A stretch of DNA of 28,538 nt from Chondrus crispus (GCF_000350225.1 NW_005178555.1:1-28538); one strand, 5' to 3'. Shown: positions 18,671 to 27,586, counted from the first letter of the stretch. Notes: generated from the letters alone by a model not told the origin. Made by a program: numbers and translations.

Positions 18671-20980
18671 ATGACCCCGCGAAAAAAGTCTGGGAAGAAG
18701 GCAGGGCGTGCTCATTCGCGTTCTGCGGCCATGAAACCCGCTGCTTCAGGCAATCAGCGAGGCTGCTTGTCTCAGCAGAAGGGACCCCTGACATCTCGGA
18801 AGTCTAACAGCCAAGCGCCTGGGGCTCAGGTCCCCGCGGAACGCCGGTCATCTCCTCGTGTTGCGGCCGAAGCTACTCCCGCAGCGGCTGGGCAGGAATC
18901 CCGGCGGGTTTCAAGCAATACAGTCAGGACACCCCAAGGCAGTCCGCCATCTCACACGTGCTCGCTTCCCGTTCGAAGTCAGGGAAGTGGTCCGTCTGAT
19001 GCAGCACCTCCGCGTGCGGGCAAGCGCAAGCGCGCCATCGGTTCATCTCCAGGTGAAGACTTTTCCCTTTTGTTCGGGGATGGAGATCATGGCGAGGAAG
19101 ATGAACACACAGAACGCAAACGGGCGAACCGTCAGTTGCTCGAGCTCCATGGACGCGAGCCAGAGGAGTTCGTCGACGAGAGTGTGCAGGCTAGTGCAGC
19201 AGAGATGGACGGGGTCGCCGAAACTCAAGATGTGGAAGACGTCGTCGTTCCCACGCGTCGTGAGTGCATGGCAGGTTCCTTGCCGAGTCAGCCCCGGGGC
19301 CCCCATTTGGCTCGAGCACTTGGGGAAGACTCTAACCACGGAGTACTTCGAGTCATGCGGGAACTGCATGCTCGTTTGGAGAAGCAGCTCGCCATTGAAA
19401 AAAAGGAAATTCTGGGTGCAATCAAGGCTGTATCTTCTCGTGTCTCAACCTTAGAGCGGACGTTATCACGCTGCCAGGACGCCGTCAACATTGTTCTTCT
19501 GAATTCCGCCCTGCCGAAGACAGGAAAAGCAGCCGAGAAGGCCTCTTTAAACGACCTCCTTAGGCCTATGGAGGACATCTTCGCAGGGAAATTCATGTGC
19601 ATTATCTTCACAAGAGCGTTGATAAATTGCACCATGAGAGTTCTTCCTCAGAGAAAGGAAGCGAGTGAATCCTTAGAGGGTGTGAGTCGTGACACACAAT
19701 TTTCCAAGCTTCAATTGGACGTCAATAGTTCCGAAGTGTTGGGGTTCGGACTTTTACTTGTCGAGGTCCTTTTGTGGAAAAGGGACCCAAGCGAGGAGAA
19801 AACCGAGGAGCTGCTGGGTACGAAGCAAGCTCGTCAGTATGTGGTCCTGCGAAAGGCTTGGGGAAAGAGCTTGATTGCAAATGCAATGAACAACCCGAGT
19901 ATTGGGACGAAGTCACTCGAAATGGTACATCCGAACATCCGCCGGAAGCTGAAGACCGCTGAGAAACCTTTTTGGCTGAGGCCGGGCTACATAACAATGA
20001 TCACAGTCGAGTCTTTCTTCAACGAAGAATTTGCTTCAACGGCCATCAAGAAGGCCCGGCGTGTGGCTCGGCGTCGAAGCGATAAGATGGGGGAAGATGA
20101 GCCAATTGGATTCATCAAGGACGAAGACATTAGGGTTGAGATCATTCGCCGCGTTTTCAAGATAGGTAATCAGTTTCTGAACAAGTCCAGGGAGCTTGGG
20201 CGGAAATCCTTCTTTCAAAACTTCTCATATGTTTTCCAAAGTGAAGTGGGAGTCTCATTCCAGTATGAGAATCCACCCCGCCCGCACATGAACCTCCAAG
20301 ATATCCCAGACGGAACCTGTCGTACTGCTATGAAGTCGGTCGCTGAGGTGAACCCCCTGAATTTGATAACATGGAAGAAGCTGATTTCTGAAAACGATCC
20401 CTTCATATTTATCACGACGTATGACGTTGAGACGAAAGACAAGGATGGAAGGAAGGAGACTCGAAAAATTGTTATCCGACTCAATGCCATGCACGTCGCC
20501 TTGAAGTTCTTGGTGGCTTTTACCAGGTGTGGCAGTGATGAAGACCTCTATTCAATATCCAAGGAATCCTTTCGTGTGATTTACATGACTGCTGTCCTGT
20601 TTCGGGAGATCATGCTGATAAAGGTGATCGAGGCGAGGGGTGCATTTTCTCGAAACGAGCAGATATTGCATGAAGTGGATGGCCAGGATCACCACAATGG
20701 ATCATGGCGGTCGCGACTGAGATCGCTCTACTCAGATCTTTTGACTGAAGGACAGGGAGAAAAGCGGGGTGAGCTTCCACAGCAACTGTCCAGTATTTTG
20801 AAGGAGAAGCTAGTGATGTCCGTAGATATGTACAACTCCGTGCACGATCCCCCGGTCCGTTCAGGTTCACATCACGAGGATAATGATGATCTGAGCGTGG
20901 TGGATGGTGAGGATGAAATCCAGGCGGATCAAGTCGAAGACGATGAGGATGTGGTCATGGTCCACGACTTCGATTTATAA
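18671..20980 (+). CDS. Unidentified 769-aa protein, basic disordered N-terminus and coiled coil
   Basis: This is a single uninterrupted ORF; the family was not recognised. Residues 1-125 are basic, Ser/Pro/Ala-rich and probably disordered, with a nuclear-localisation-like KRKR at 118-121. Residues 125-200 are acidic. Residues 222-275 form a likely coiled coil (LRVMRELHARLEKQLAIEKK, then VSSRVSTLERTLSRC). Residues 290-700 look folded, with hydrophobic helices (MCIIFTRALINCTM, VLGFGLLLVEVLLW), a basic cluster KKARRVARRRSDK at 460-472, and the segments FLNKSRELGRKSFFQNFSYV and PFIFITTYDVETKDKDGRKE. Residues 735-769 are strongly acidic. The profile suggests a nuclear nucleic-acid or chromatin-associated protein, but no catalytic motif is visible. 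It converges on the 457-aa gene, 93 bp apart; both are intact amid dead transposons. Confidence 0.8.
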   Translation: MTPRKKSGKKAGRAHSRSAAMKPAASGNQRGCLSQQKGPLTSRKSNSQAPGAQVPAERRSSPRVAAEATPAAAGQESRRVSSNTVRTPQGSPPSHTCSLPVRSQGSGPSDAAPPRAGKRKRAIGSSPGEDFSLLFGDGDHGEEDEHTERKRANRQLLELHGREPEEFVDESVQASAAEMDGVAETQDVEDVVVPTRRECMAGSLPSQPRGPHLARALGEDSNHGVLRVMRELHARLEKQLAIEKKEILGAIKAVSSRVSTLERTLSRCQDAVNIVLLNSALPKTGKAAEKASLNDLLRPMEDIFAGKFMCIIFTRALINCTMRVLPQRKEASESLEGVSRDTQFSKLQLDVNSSEVLGFGLLLVEVLLWKRDPSEEKTEELLGTKQARQYVVLRKAWGKSLIANAMNNPSIGTKSLEMVHPNIRRKLKTAEKPFWLRPGYITMITVESFFNEEFASTAIKKARRVARRRSDKMGEDEPIGFIKDEDIRVEIIRRVFKIGNQFLNKSRELGRKSFFQNFSYVFQSEVGVSFQYENPPRPHMNLQDIPDGTCRTAMKSVAEVNPLNLITWKKLISENDPFIFITTYDVETKDKDGRKETRKIVIRLNAMHVALKFLVAFTRCGSDEDLYSISKESFRVIYMTAVLFREIMLIKVIEARGAFSRNEQILHEVDGQDHHNGSWRSRLRSLYSDLLTEGQGEKRGELPQQLSSILKEKLVMSVDMYNSVHDPPVRSGSHHEDNDDLSVVDGEDEIQADQVEDDEDVVMVHDFDL

Positions 20981-21073
20981 GGGGTCGTATTTGATGTGAT
21001 AGTGAAACTTCTTAGTTCACCACAGTGAAAAATGCGTAAAGCAGGAGACTGCTGTAGCATGAATGAATTGAGT
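20981..21073. terminator. Shared 3' spacer of the convergent gene pair
   Basis: This 93-bp gap separates two stop codons on opposite strands. It contains a GTGAAACT/AGTTCAC inverted repeat with one bulge (about 21002-21020). It must serve as 3' flank for both genes. No AATAAA was seen in it, so polyadenylation signals are not assigned. Confidence 0.3.
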
Positions 21074-22447
21074 TTACTTAAAGAGGCCCAGAACTTTGGC
21101 AACAGTGATGAATTGCTTCACATGGGCAGACCCTTTGATAGAAATGAATGGGACATGCACTTCAAGTACTCCTAGTACGTCGCTGCGATTTACATCAGCA
21201 AATATAGACTGACAAGGATTGGATTGAAGATTCCATCGCAGGTAGAACGACTCCTTCCGGTCCGATGGTCCGCTGACCACTTTTTCAGCACTCATTACCT
21301 TGGAAATGCGTTCTTGGAAGTTAAGCTCTGATAGTCTTATGTCTTCCAGTGGATAGGAGTAGGTCTGCTCTATGGAATCCCAAGTGCAATCCCGACGAAA
21401 TACAACGTGCCGTTGTTCATCCTCGTCATCCCTTATAACAGCAAGAGAATCTCCAATTGTCATATAGCACGGGTCAGAAAGAGATTCGGTGTTGGGACCG
21501 GCCATACAGCCTATCACTCTGGCAGATACATAATTGTCGGTACCTTTTTCCAGCCTTTTTGCGATGATCACGTCTCTGACAACTTGCGGTGATGCTGGTC
21601 CGAGTGCTTCTGACAAGTCTAGGAAGCTCCTAAAGTATATACTCGTCTCCTTCACAACTGATTTCCGGCACATATAATCTTCCGGAAGAATAGAAACCTT
21701 TGTTCGTAGCTGAGCTTTGACTCTTTCGGATATAGAATCAAACTGGAGCAATGTGCAGTCTGCTCGCGCCTTAAATGAGTCTTGTACAAACCACTTCGTC
21801 CCACGGGTTATTTCAACTGGGGTAGGACGTGTCGGTGTCTTGAGTAACCAATGCTCTAGACGCAACGAAATAAACTTAAGAGGAATATTGGAGCCTGCAT
21901 CAGAAATGAGGAGCGGATTCTGAGTCCATAGTGCAGTCGTAATCGAGGATTGCTGTCCTTTCACCACTTCCTCAAGATATTGAAGGCGTCTGGAAAGAGC
22001 ATTTAGCTCACGTGTATCTTTGATTGTATTCTGGTCAAGTGAGACAGTCGTCGTGTGGTTAACCTTCTTGCATTTTTCTACCATGGCACTACCTGGAGCA
22101 TAGTCCATATCATCTGCATCCATCGATGCGCTTGCCACGTCTGAGCTTGCGCTGTTATCCAATCGCACGGATGTATCTTTGAGTCTCCAGCTAAACTTTT
22201 GTCCATCTTGTACAAACTCGTTTCCCTCCTTGAAAGTAACCTTGCTTTTACATGCCCTGAATCCAAACGCTGCCTTGTATTGAATGGTCCCTTTGAGCAC
22301 CTCTCGACGATCATCATGAAGGTAGTTGAGACTAATGACTGTTGCTGGGAACCATGCCTTGCTTTCTTCTTCATTCTCCAAGGTATAGTAGACCTCTATA
22401 TCACTCCCGAATTGGAGGCCATTGAAAAGATCTGATACCATTATCAA
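21074..22447 (-). CDS. Unidentified 457-aa protein with Tudor-like N-terminal segment
   Basis: This is an intact minus-strand ORF, not recognised as a known family. Residues 10-98 (GSDIEVYYTLENEEESKAWF to ATVISLN, then GTIQYKAAF) resemble the strand pattern and aromatic WFPATV signature of Tudor/Agenet-like modules, which read methylated residues; this is a weak, motif-level resemblance. An acidic linker at 100-120 (SMDADDMDYAPG) follows. Residues 141-175 are a likely coiled coil (LNALSRRLQYLEEVVKGQQS). Residues 185-457 look folded, with ERVKAQLRTKVSILPEDYMC and SDPCYMTIGDSLAVIRDDED. A second ATG at codon 3 is possible. Like the 769-aa neighbour it combines a coiled coil with a C-terminal folded part, so the two may interact or belong to one mobile unit. 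That is inference. Confidence 0.75.
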   Translation of the reverse strand: MIMVSDLFNGLQFGSDIEVYYTLENEEESKAWFPATVISLNYLHDDRREVLKGTIQYKAAFGFRACKSKVTFKEGNEFVQDGQKFSWRLKDTSVRLDNSASSDVASASMDADDMDYAPGSAMVEKCKKVNHTTTVSLDQNTIKDTRELNALSRRLQYLEEVVKGQQSSITTALWTQNPLLISDAGSNIPLKFISLRLEHWLLKTPTRPTPVEITRGTKWFVQDSFKARADCTLLQFDSISERVKAQLRTKVSILPEDYMCRKSVVKETSIYFRSFLDLSEALGPASPQVVRDVIIAKRLEKGTDNYVSARVIGCMAGPNTESLSDPCYMTIGDSLAVIRDDEDEQRHVVFRRDCTWDSIEQTYSYPLEDIRLSELNFQERISKVMSAEKVVSGPSDRKESFYLRWNLQSNPCQSIFADVNRSDVLGVLEVHVPFISIKGSAHVKQFITVAKVLGLFK

Positions 22448-23470
22448 CTGGTGGATGGTATCGTCCTCTGTTAATTTCCCTTGGAAAGTGATACTTGAGA
22501 AATTTGTTTGAAATATATACCGAAGACTAAATAGTTGGGGGTAACCATTGGAACGTAGTCAGTATATAGACATATGTGTTTTTTGTGAAATCGATATTTT
22601 TGTAACGGTCACATTTAAAGATGCACGGCTCTGTGCAGCATCTAAATACCATGGGACTTAGACGTGCAAGTGAACAGCTGGGTATGGGCTCCAAAGGTAC
22701 CGACATCATCCAGTCCGGATTGCTTTGAAAGTCAGTCATGTGTCATTGAATTACTGTTCTTTTAATCATAGTTGCTTTAGATTTAATTGTGCAATGAAGA
22801 TAGAAGTGTCACTACAGAGTGATGATGATACTGTTCTCGCTATTGAAAGTATGATTTACCCAGTACCTACTCTTGGATGTCGTCCTCATCGGTGCCCTTC
22901 CTCTGTGAATCACTGTCACCACTAGAATCACTTGAGCGGTAATCAGAAGAAGAGTTCGGGACCGTTTAGAATTAGGCCTCAAGCCAGATTTTACACACGG
23001 TAACGTACGGACCCTACGTGTCCGTACCGGTCTTTATATCAAGGAGGGAGAAAACTCACCCTCAGAATGGGTGACCGTGGAATAAGGCCAGGCACGGTGT
23101 GTACAAGTGGTGCTAGTGAACCCTACAGACGCCGAAAAAAGAAACGAATATCAAATCATTGCATTAGTCATATGAAACTGCAGTACGTAAACGAACTTTA
23201 TTGCGTTTGAGGACTACAAGTGAACACGAATATTCGTCAGAATCCTCCCGCCTGGTGAACGCGCTCGAGCAACACAAGCTTGCGATATACATTATAATGC
23301 CCTAGAATCCCGTCCTAAGGATGCGGGGCGCAGAGGCACCGTTGTTGTAATGATGGTAATTCCGGTCCAGATGGAAAATGGCGTTAGCTGAACTTCATGC
23401 CACAGCGCGTTGCGCATGACTTTTCATTTTTCGGGCTGAGGTTGGAAAGGGTGGGGATATTGAGAAAGCA
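22448..23470. other. Intergenic, no gene seen
   Basis: Contains the upstream region of the 457-aa gene and scattered AT-rich sequence. A perfect inverted repeat GTACGGAC (23005-23012)/GTCCGTAC (23020-23027) is present. A small plus-strand frame at 23471-23749 follows but has no recognised motif. Confidence 0.4.
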
Positions 23471-23734
23471 ATGAGTCGGCTGCCTGGAGCCCGCGATTAC
23501 CTTGGTTTAAAAATAGCCCAAAGATTGCGTACGCTTAATGATGGCACCTCCGCATATGCACGTTCTGGGGAAGGCCGGGGTTGGGTTTCGGCTCGGCGTT
23601 CTCGACGGCCGCTGGTTTCTAAAAGGGAGAAAATGTCCGAATACTTCCTGCGTCGCGCGACACAGTCCTTGCTGTATAAATTTGCATCGGATTTAAAGGC
23701 AATGTTTACGTATTTGAACCGGATGCGTCCTGAT

Positions 23735-24012
23735 ATCAGTGGCAACTGATCACGGGCCGGCGAAGAATGCCGTCCGACATAGTCATTGCTGTAAAAATTT
23801 GCAATATTTGGGGTGCAAATTTTGAGATTTGGGAGCTGTGATCAGTCGCCACTGATCGCAGGCCGGCGAGGGGTGCCGCCCGTCACCGTCCTTGATGTAA
23901 AATTTGCAAAATTTGGATGGTATTGAATTGTGATTATACTTTGGTGGGAAATGATACCTAGTGTCGTACGGCACCCCTCTCAGGCATGTGATCAGCGGCG
24001 GCTGATCACACG
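23735..24012 (-). repeat. Palindromic repeat array, reverse-oriented copies
   Basis: Three diverged copies of the TGATCAGYGGCNNCTGATCA palindrome lie near 23738, 23841 and 23986. Each is next to GCCGGC or a GTCGTACGGCAC-like block, and the first two also have GTAAAA-TTTGCAA blocks. The order of blocks is reversed relative to the copies at 24184-24462. Confidence 0.7.
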
Positions 24013-24183
24013 ACGCCAACGGAGAGTTAGAACTAATTAAAATACGTCAATAATGCATTTGCACAGGATACAGAAAGTACAGCAGGAACACGTATACGTT
24101 TGTTCAAAAATGATGCAAATATGCAGCAGGGTCATGAAGACAACTGTGTTTTGAGAAGTACGCAAATTTTTTACAGCAATGAC

Positions 24184-24462
24184 GGTGTCGTACGACACCC
24201 TTGCCGGCCTGTGATCAGTGGCCACTGATCACAGCTCCCATCCTGCAAAATTTGCCACCAAATTTTGCAAATTTTATACAGCAATGACGATGTCGTACGA
24301 CACCCCCTGCCGGCCTGTGATCAGTGGCCACTGATCACAGCTCCCCACTGATCACAGGTCCTAACTCTCAAAATTTGCATCAATATTTTGCAATTTTATA
24401 TAGCAATGACGGTGTAGTGCGACACCCCCTGCCGGCCTGTGATCAGTGGCCACTGATCACAG
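24184..24462 (+). repeat. Palindromic repeat array, forward copies
   Basis: Three units 106 and 122 bp apart. Each holds a perfect 26-bp palindrome with half-site CTGTGATCAGTGG, at 24209-24234, 24315-24340 and 24437-24462. About nine bases upstream is a second palindrome, GGTGTCGTACGACACC (24184-24199; diverged in units 2 and 3). Between units is AAATTTTGCAAATTTTATA-type AT-rich sequence ending CAGCAATGAC. Confidence 0.85.
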
Positions 24463-24699
24463 GACGCAACCCACTTCACAACCACCTTTTTCAAACGTCC
24501 ACCTCTCATAGACAAACAAGTATTTATAAGTGCCGACAATTCGTGTCCGCCCCAGTCACTGAAAAAGCGTCGCTTTCGTACGACAACAACGCACCTTCAC
24601 GAATACTGCAGAGAAAATGGGACTACAATATAGAGTATAGGGAAGGAAACCCCAAAAATCTTTTTAAAGACACTTGTTTACATAAACAGATAGAGGGAA
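24463..24699. other. Intergenic, no gene seen
   Basis: Unremarkable sequence between the palindrome array and the GA-rich tract. An open frame from 24324 runs through both the repeats and this stretch, which argues that it is not a gene. Confidence 0.4.
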
Positions 24700-24910
24700 G
24701 AGGAGATGCAGCCAGAGAGGCGGAGAGGGAGGGATAGAGAGAGAGAGGGATACAAGGAAGAGAGATGGACACAAATATAGAGAGATGGACACACACATAG
24801 ATAGATGGTCACCATAAAGAATTGGATAAACATATAGAGAGATGGGTATAAACATAGAGAGAGACAGAGACAGAGACAGACAGAGAGATACAGAGGGAGA
24901 GACAGAGCGG
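24700..24910. repeat. GA-rich simple-sequence tract
   Basis: Purine-rich sequence with many GAGA, GATAGA and GACAGA runs and AGAGATGGACACA-type semi-repeats, typical of a degenerate microsatellite. The Ser/Leu-rich frame on the other strand is a by-product. Confidence 0.85.
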
Positions 24911-25164
24911 TTTATCCAACCATTTGTGCAATCGGTGGTATGCACTCCATTTATTGTCCAGCTAGGCATTATGGAATTCTAAAGGAGGTGATGGTTACTT
25001 AGTCAATATCGTGCCACCGTTAATTTTCTCAAACAATTAGACCAATGGCAGTAGGATGACTAATTCTACTTTAGTGGTCCTTGTCTACTTTACGAGCGGT
25101 CCTGGGCGAGTAAGGTGATTCCTTACCGGCTCACGTGCACCTTGTCAATAAACAAACACTTTCA

Positions 25165-25530
25165 TATGTGATCTTCGTGATCCCCTCACACAACTCACAC
25201 AAAGCCATCACAAAATGCACATTGCCATCACAAAATGCACATTATCAGTGTGAGAGTTTTTATTTCAAGGTTGACGTTTGAGAGTTTTGAGATGCGTCTC
25301 ACAAAACCGTCACAAAAGATTCACGAAAATGTGTGATGTTTGAGACGATTTTTGTCATGATCACAAAACGTTCTCAAAAAGTGCTACAATTCAACAAATA
25401 ATCACAAACCATGTGTGACGAATAAGAAGATGGAGTGAGACGAATGAGATGAAGGTGGCGAAAAGAGCAAAACTCTCACAAATCGTCACACAAATCGTCT
25501 CACTTTTTGTGACGCCCTAAATCGTCACAA
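25165..25530. repeat. Cluster of TCACAAA-type motifs
   Basis: TCACAAA or its complement TTTGTGA, plus close variants, occur about ten times in 350 bp on both strands. There is also an exact 20-bp tandem pair (GCCATCACAAAATGCACATT at 25204-25223 and 25224-25243). Dense short motifs like this are typical of the subterminal transposase-binding zones of cut-and-paste transposons such as hAT or CACTA elements. No transposase for it lies in the window. Confidence 0.55.
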
Positions 25531-25668
25531 AACGGAGCACAGGGATATAGTGCCATCCCCCCAATAGTGCCATAGCTAAAGGTATGTCACGCTATAGCAC
25601 TATATCGTAGGAGGCACTGTATACGATTCCGTATCACAGTCGGCAAATCATCATCCACCAGCTTGTCG

Positions 25669-25796
25669 CCACGTGTAAAACATTGCGTTTTGGTCACCAC
25701 GTGTAATACATTGCATATCGATCCCCACGTGTAATACATTGCATATCGATCCACACGTGTAATACATTGCATTTGGGTCCACACGTGTGATGTGTT
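25669..25796 (+). repeat. 28-bp tandem repeats with CACGTG core
   Basis: Five units start at 25669, 25697, 25725, 25753 and 25781. The pattern is CCACGTGTAATACATTGCAT followed by ATCGATCC; the fourth and fifth begin ACACGTGT. The second array is in copy B from about 26283. There are no spacers. Confidence 0.9.
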
Positions 25797-25934
25797 TGTC
25801 GCGCGACAAGATCTACAAAAGCTGTATGGGTGGCTACCCATACTAGAATCAACCTCTAAAAAATTAACAAAAATTAATCTAGTTCCAGTATGGCTGGCCA
25901 GCCATACAGCTTTTGTAAATCTTGTCGCGCGACA
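25797..25934. mobile_element. 138-bp MITE with palindromic tips, copy A
   Basis: The two ends form near-perfect terminal inverted repeats of about 50 bp (TGTCGCGCGACAAGAT, one mismatch, TACAAAAGCTGTATGG on). Each tip is itself a 12-bp palindrome (TGTCGCGCGACA). Each arm also holds its own hairpin: GTATGGGT/ACCCATAC (25824-25831, 25836-25843) and the 20-bp palindrome at 25888-25907 with half GTATGGCTGG. It encodes no protein. Confidence 0.8.
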
Positions 25935-25976
25935 GCCATTACATATTACAGGGTCGCTCAATAGTGCCTACTTTAG

Positions 25977-26001
25977 TAGTGTTTCCCTCTATATAGTGCT
26001 A
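25977..26001 (+). repeat. Pogo-style left terminal sequence
   Basis: TAGTGTTTCCCTCTATATAG then TGCTA resembles the reverse complement of the right ends near 5367-5396 (ACAGTGATTCCCTCGCTATA). It indicates that pogo-family non-autonomous elements have inserted here as well. Confidence 0.45.
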
Positions 26002-26178
26002 TGGCTCGCCCTCTGGCACAGGTTTTCATACGCTCACATGTATCATCCGGCATGGTTCAGTACTCAAAGGATGAAGTTATTTAGTTGTGTTATACAGGCT
26101 TTGTTGTGTTTGTGTTAGCAGTGTGCATTGTCCCCAAATATATGTATTTGAGCCTCCTTTCTATAGTGCCAACCTCCT

Positions 26179-26559
26179 AATAGTGCCATAGCTAGAGGTA
26201 TGTCACGCTATAGAACTATATCGTAGGAGGCACTGTATACGATTCCGTATCATAATCGGCCAATCATCATCCACCAGCTCCTCGCACGTGTAAAACATTG
26301 CGTTTTGGTCACCACGTGTAATACATTGCATGTTGGTCGCCACGTGTAAAACATTGCATATCGATCCACACGTGTAATACATTGCATTTGGGTCCACACG
26401 TGTGATGTGTTTGTCGCGCGACAAGATCTACAAAAGTTGTATGGGTGGCTACCCATACTAGAATCAACCTCTAAAAAATTAACAAAAATTAATCTAGTTC
26501 CAGTATGGCTGGCCAGCCATACAGCTTTTGTAAATCTTGTCGCGCGACAGCCATTACAT
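26179..26559 (+). repeat. Duplicated cassette, copy B
   Basis: Second copy of 25563-25944 in the same orientation, 615-616 bp downstream. It carries the pogo-style right end, five 28-bp units and a 138-bp MITE. It ends at the shared CCATTACAT, after which the copies diverge, marking the limit of the duplicated unit. Confidence 0.85.
26412..26549. mobile_element. 138-bp MITE with palindromic tips, copy B
   Basis: Same length and structure as copy A, including TGTCGCGCGACA at both tips and the two internal hairpins. One internal base differs in the visible part (AAAAGTTGTATGG instead of AAAAGCTGTATGG). Confidence 0.8.
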
Positions 26560-26745
26560 GTCATTCCAAAGAAACTTGTCTGCGCATGCAGGCCTGCGCG
26601 GTATACCCTTCCCTAAAGCATTATTTGGTAAAAAAGGCTAATTTGATGATTCAGTTCTCGTTGCTGCCAGTGCGGACAATGGGTGCAGTCTTTCATCCCT
26701 GGACTCCAGGGAAACGCTCCGGGGCCTAAGCGTTCACCTCTTCTA

Positions 26746-27029
26746 CAGTTTCCCGCAATGTTACCTCCGTGCCTCTCCGCGTCCCGCCAAAAAAGAAAAT
26801 AGCCGGCACACAACACCTTTAAAGGCCAAACAGTAGTATTTGATCCACGATCAAACACTTTCTCGTCATGTTCACGAAACAGGCCTCCAGTTTCCCGAAA
26901 TGTTACCTCCTCGCTTCTCCCCGTCCCGCCAAAAAAATGGCGGGCACACAGCACGGTTAAAGGCCAAACAGTAGTAATTGATCCACGATCAAACACCTTC
27001 TCGTCCTGCTCCCGGGATTGACCTCCAGT
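26746..27029 (+). repeat. 142-bp tandem duplication
   Basis: CAGTTTCCCG at 26746 and 26888 begins two diverged copies sharing ATGTTACCTCC, CCGTCCCGCCAAAAAA, AAAGGCCAAACAGTAGTA and GATCCACGATCAAACAC. The second copy runs into the 5' side of the pogo-like fragment. Confidence 0.75.
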
Positions 27030-27586
27030 TACGGACAATTCACGCCCCCTCCGATGTCGATTGGAATGCGTCGTCAGGCAGCGCGCGCCAAGCAAGGGAC
27101 AGACGGGACGCAAGGGCCAAAGACAAACGGCAGACAGCGGTAAATTTATTGAAGATGAAAAAAAGGTTGCCGATGTGGTTCGCCTCACAGTCGACTGTGA
27201 GGCGAACCACACTGATGATCATCAGTCGTGGGACAGCAGACCGATTACAAAAATGTCTCAAGACCAAGGACGACGACAAACTGTCCCGCCTTCTTGACCC
27301 AGCCAACAACCGTCCCGGAGCCCCCCGTGTCGTCAAAGCGGACGAGGACAAAATCATTAAGCAGCGCATTAAATACACTGCCTCCCGGGGATTTGCAATT
27401 AACAATTATACATTGCGAGCTATCATGGCTCGCATTGCCAATGATGGTCGACGCGGTTTTCAGACGAAGGACAACATGCCCTCCCCGGACGTTATTCGTA
27501 CCTGGAGAACCCGAAACAGGGATATCACGTTTCCAACAGCCGATCCCACGAATCTTCTAATCCTAGTTACTCCCCGACTCCTCTAA
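26978..27586 (+). pseudogene. Pogo/Tigger-type transposase DNA-binding fragment
   Basis: The frame contains a helix-turn-helix-like stretch (MWFASQSTVRRTT and ISRGTADRLQKCLK). After RPGAPRVVKADEDKIIKQRI come SRGFAINNYTLRAIMARIAN and SPDVIRTWRTRNRDI, the layout of the CENP-B-type DNA-binding region of pogo-family proteins. The DDE catalytic domain that should follow is absent; the frame ends after about 200 codons next to palindromic repeats. It is therefore a truncated copy. It is not close to the 1523-3718 transposase at the sequence level. A palindrome at 27175-27210 lies inside the coding region. Confidence 0.5.
27175..27210. repeat. Perfect 36-bp palindrome inside the pogo-like fragment
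   Basis: The half GTGGTTCGCCTCACAGTC is followed directly by its exact complement. Both strands therefore read the same peptide, WFASQSTVRRTT, in opposite directions. It falls on the putative helix-turn-helix. Confidence 0.9.

Larger units (their letters stand above)
25563..25944 (+). repeat. Duplicated cassette, copy A
   Basis: The same 382-bp arrangement recurs at 26179-26559. It contains AATAGTGCC, a pogo-style right end (CACTATATCGTAGGAGGCAC then TGTA, to 25621), five 28-bp tandem units (from 25669), and a 138-bp hairpin element (25797-25934). The copies differ by scattered substitutions and a few small indels. Confidence 0.85.

Noticed and set aside
24664..24969. Ser/Leu-rich minus-strand ORF
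   Set aside because: It is the translation of the GA-rich simple repeat.
25669..25796. CRISPR-like array of 28-bp repeats
   Set aside because: Units are directly contiguous with no spacers, and the setting is eukaryotic transposon DNA.
26613..27212. 199-codon minus-strand ORF
   Set aside because: It begins with the palindrome-encoded peptide and then reads through the 142-bp tandem repeats, giving two similar halves without domain features.
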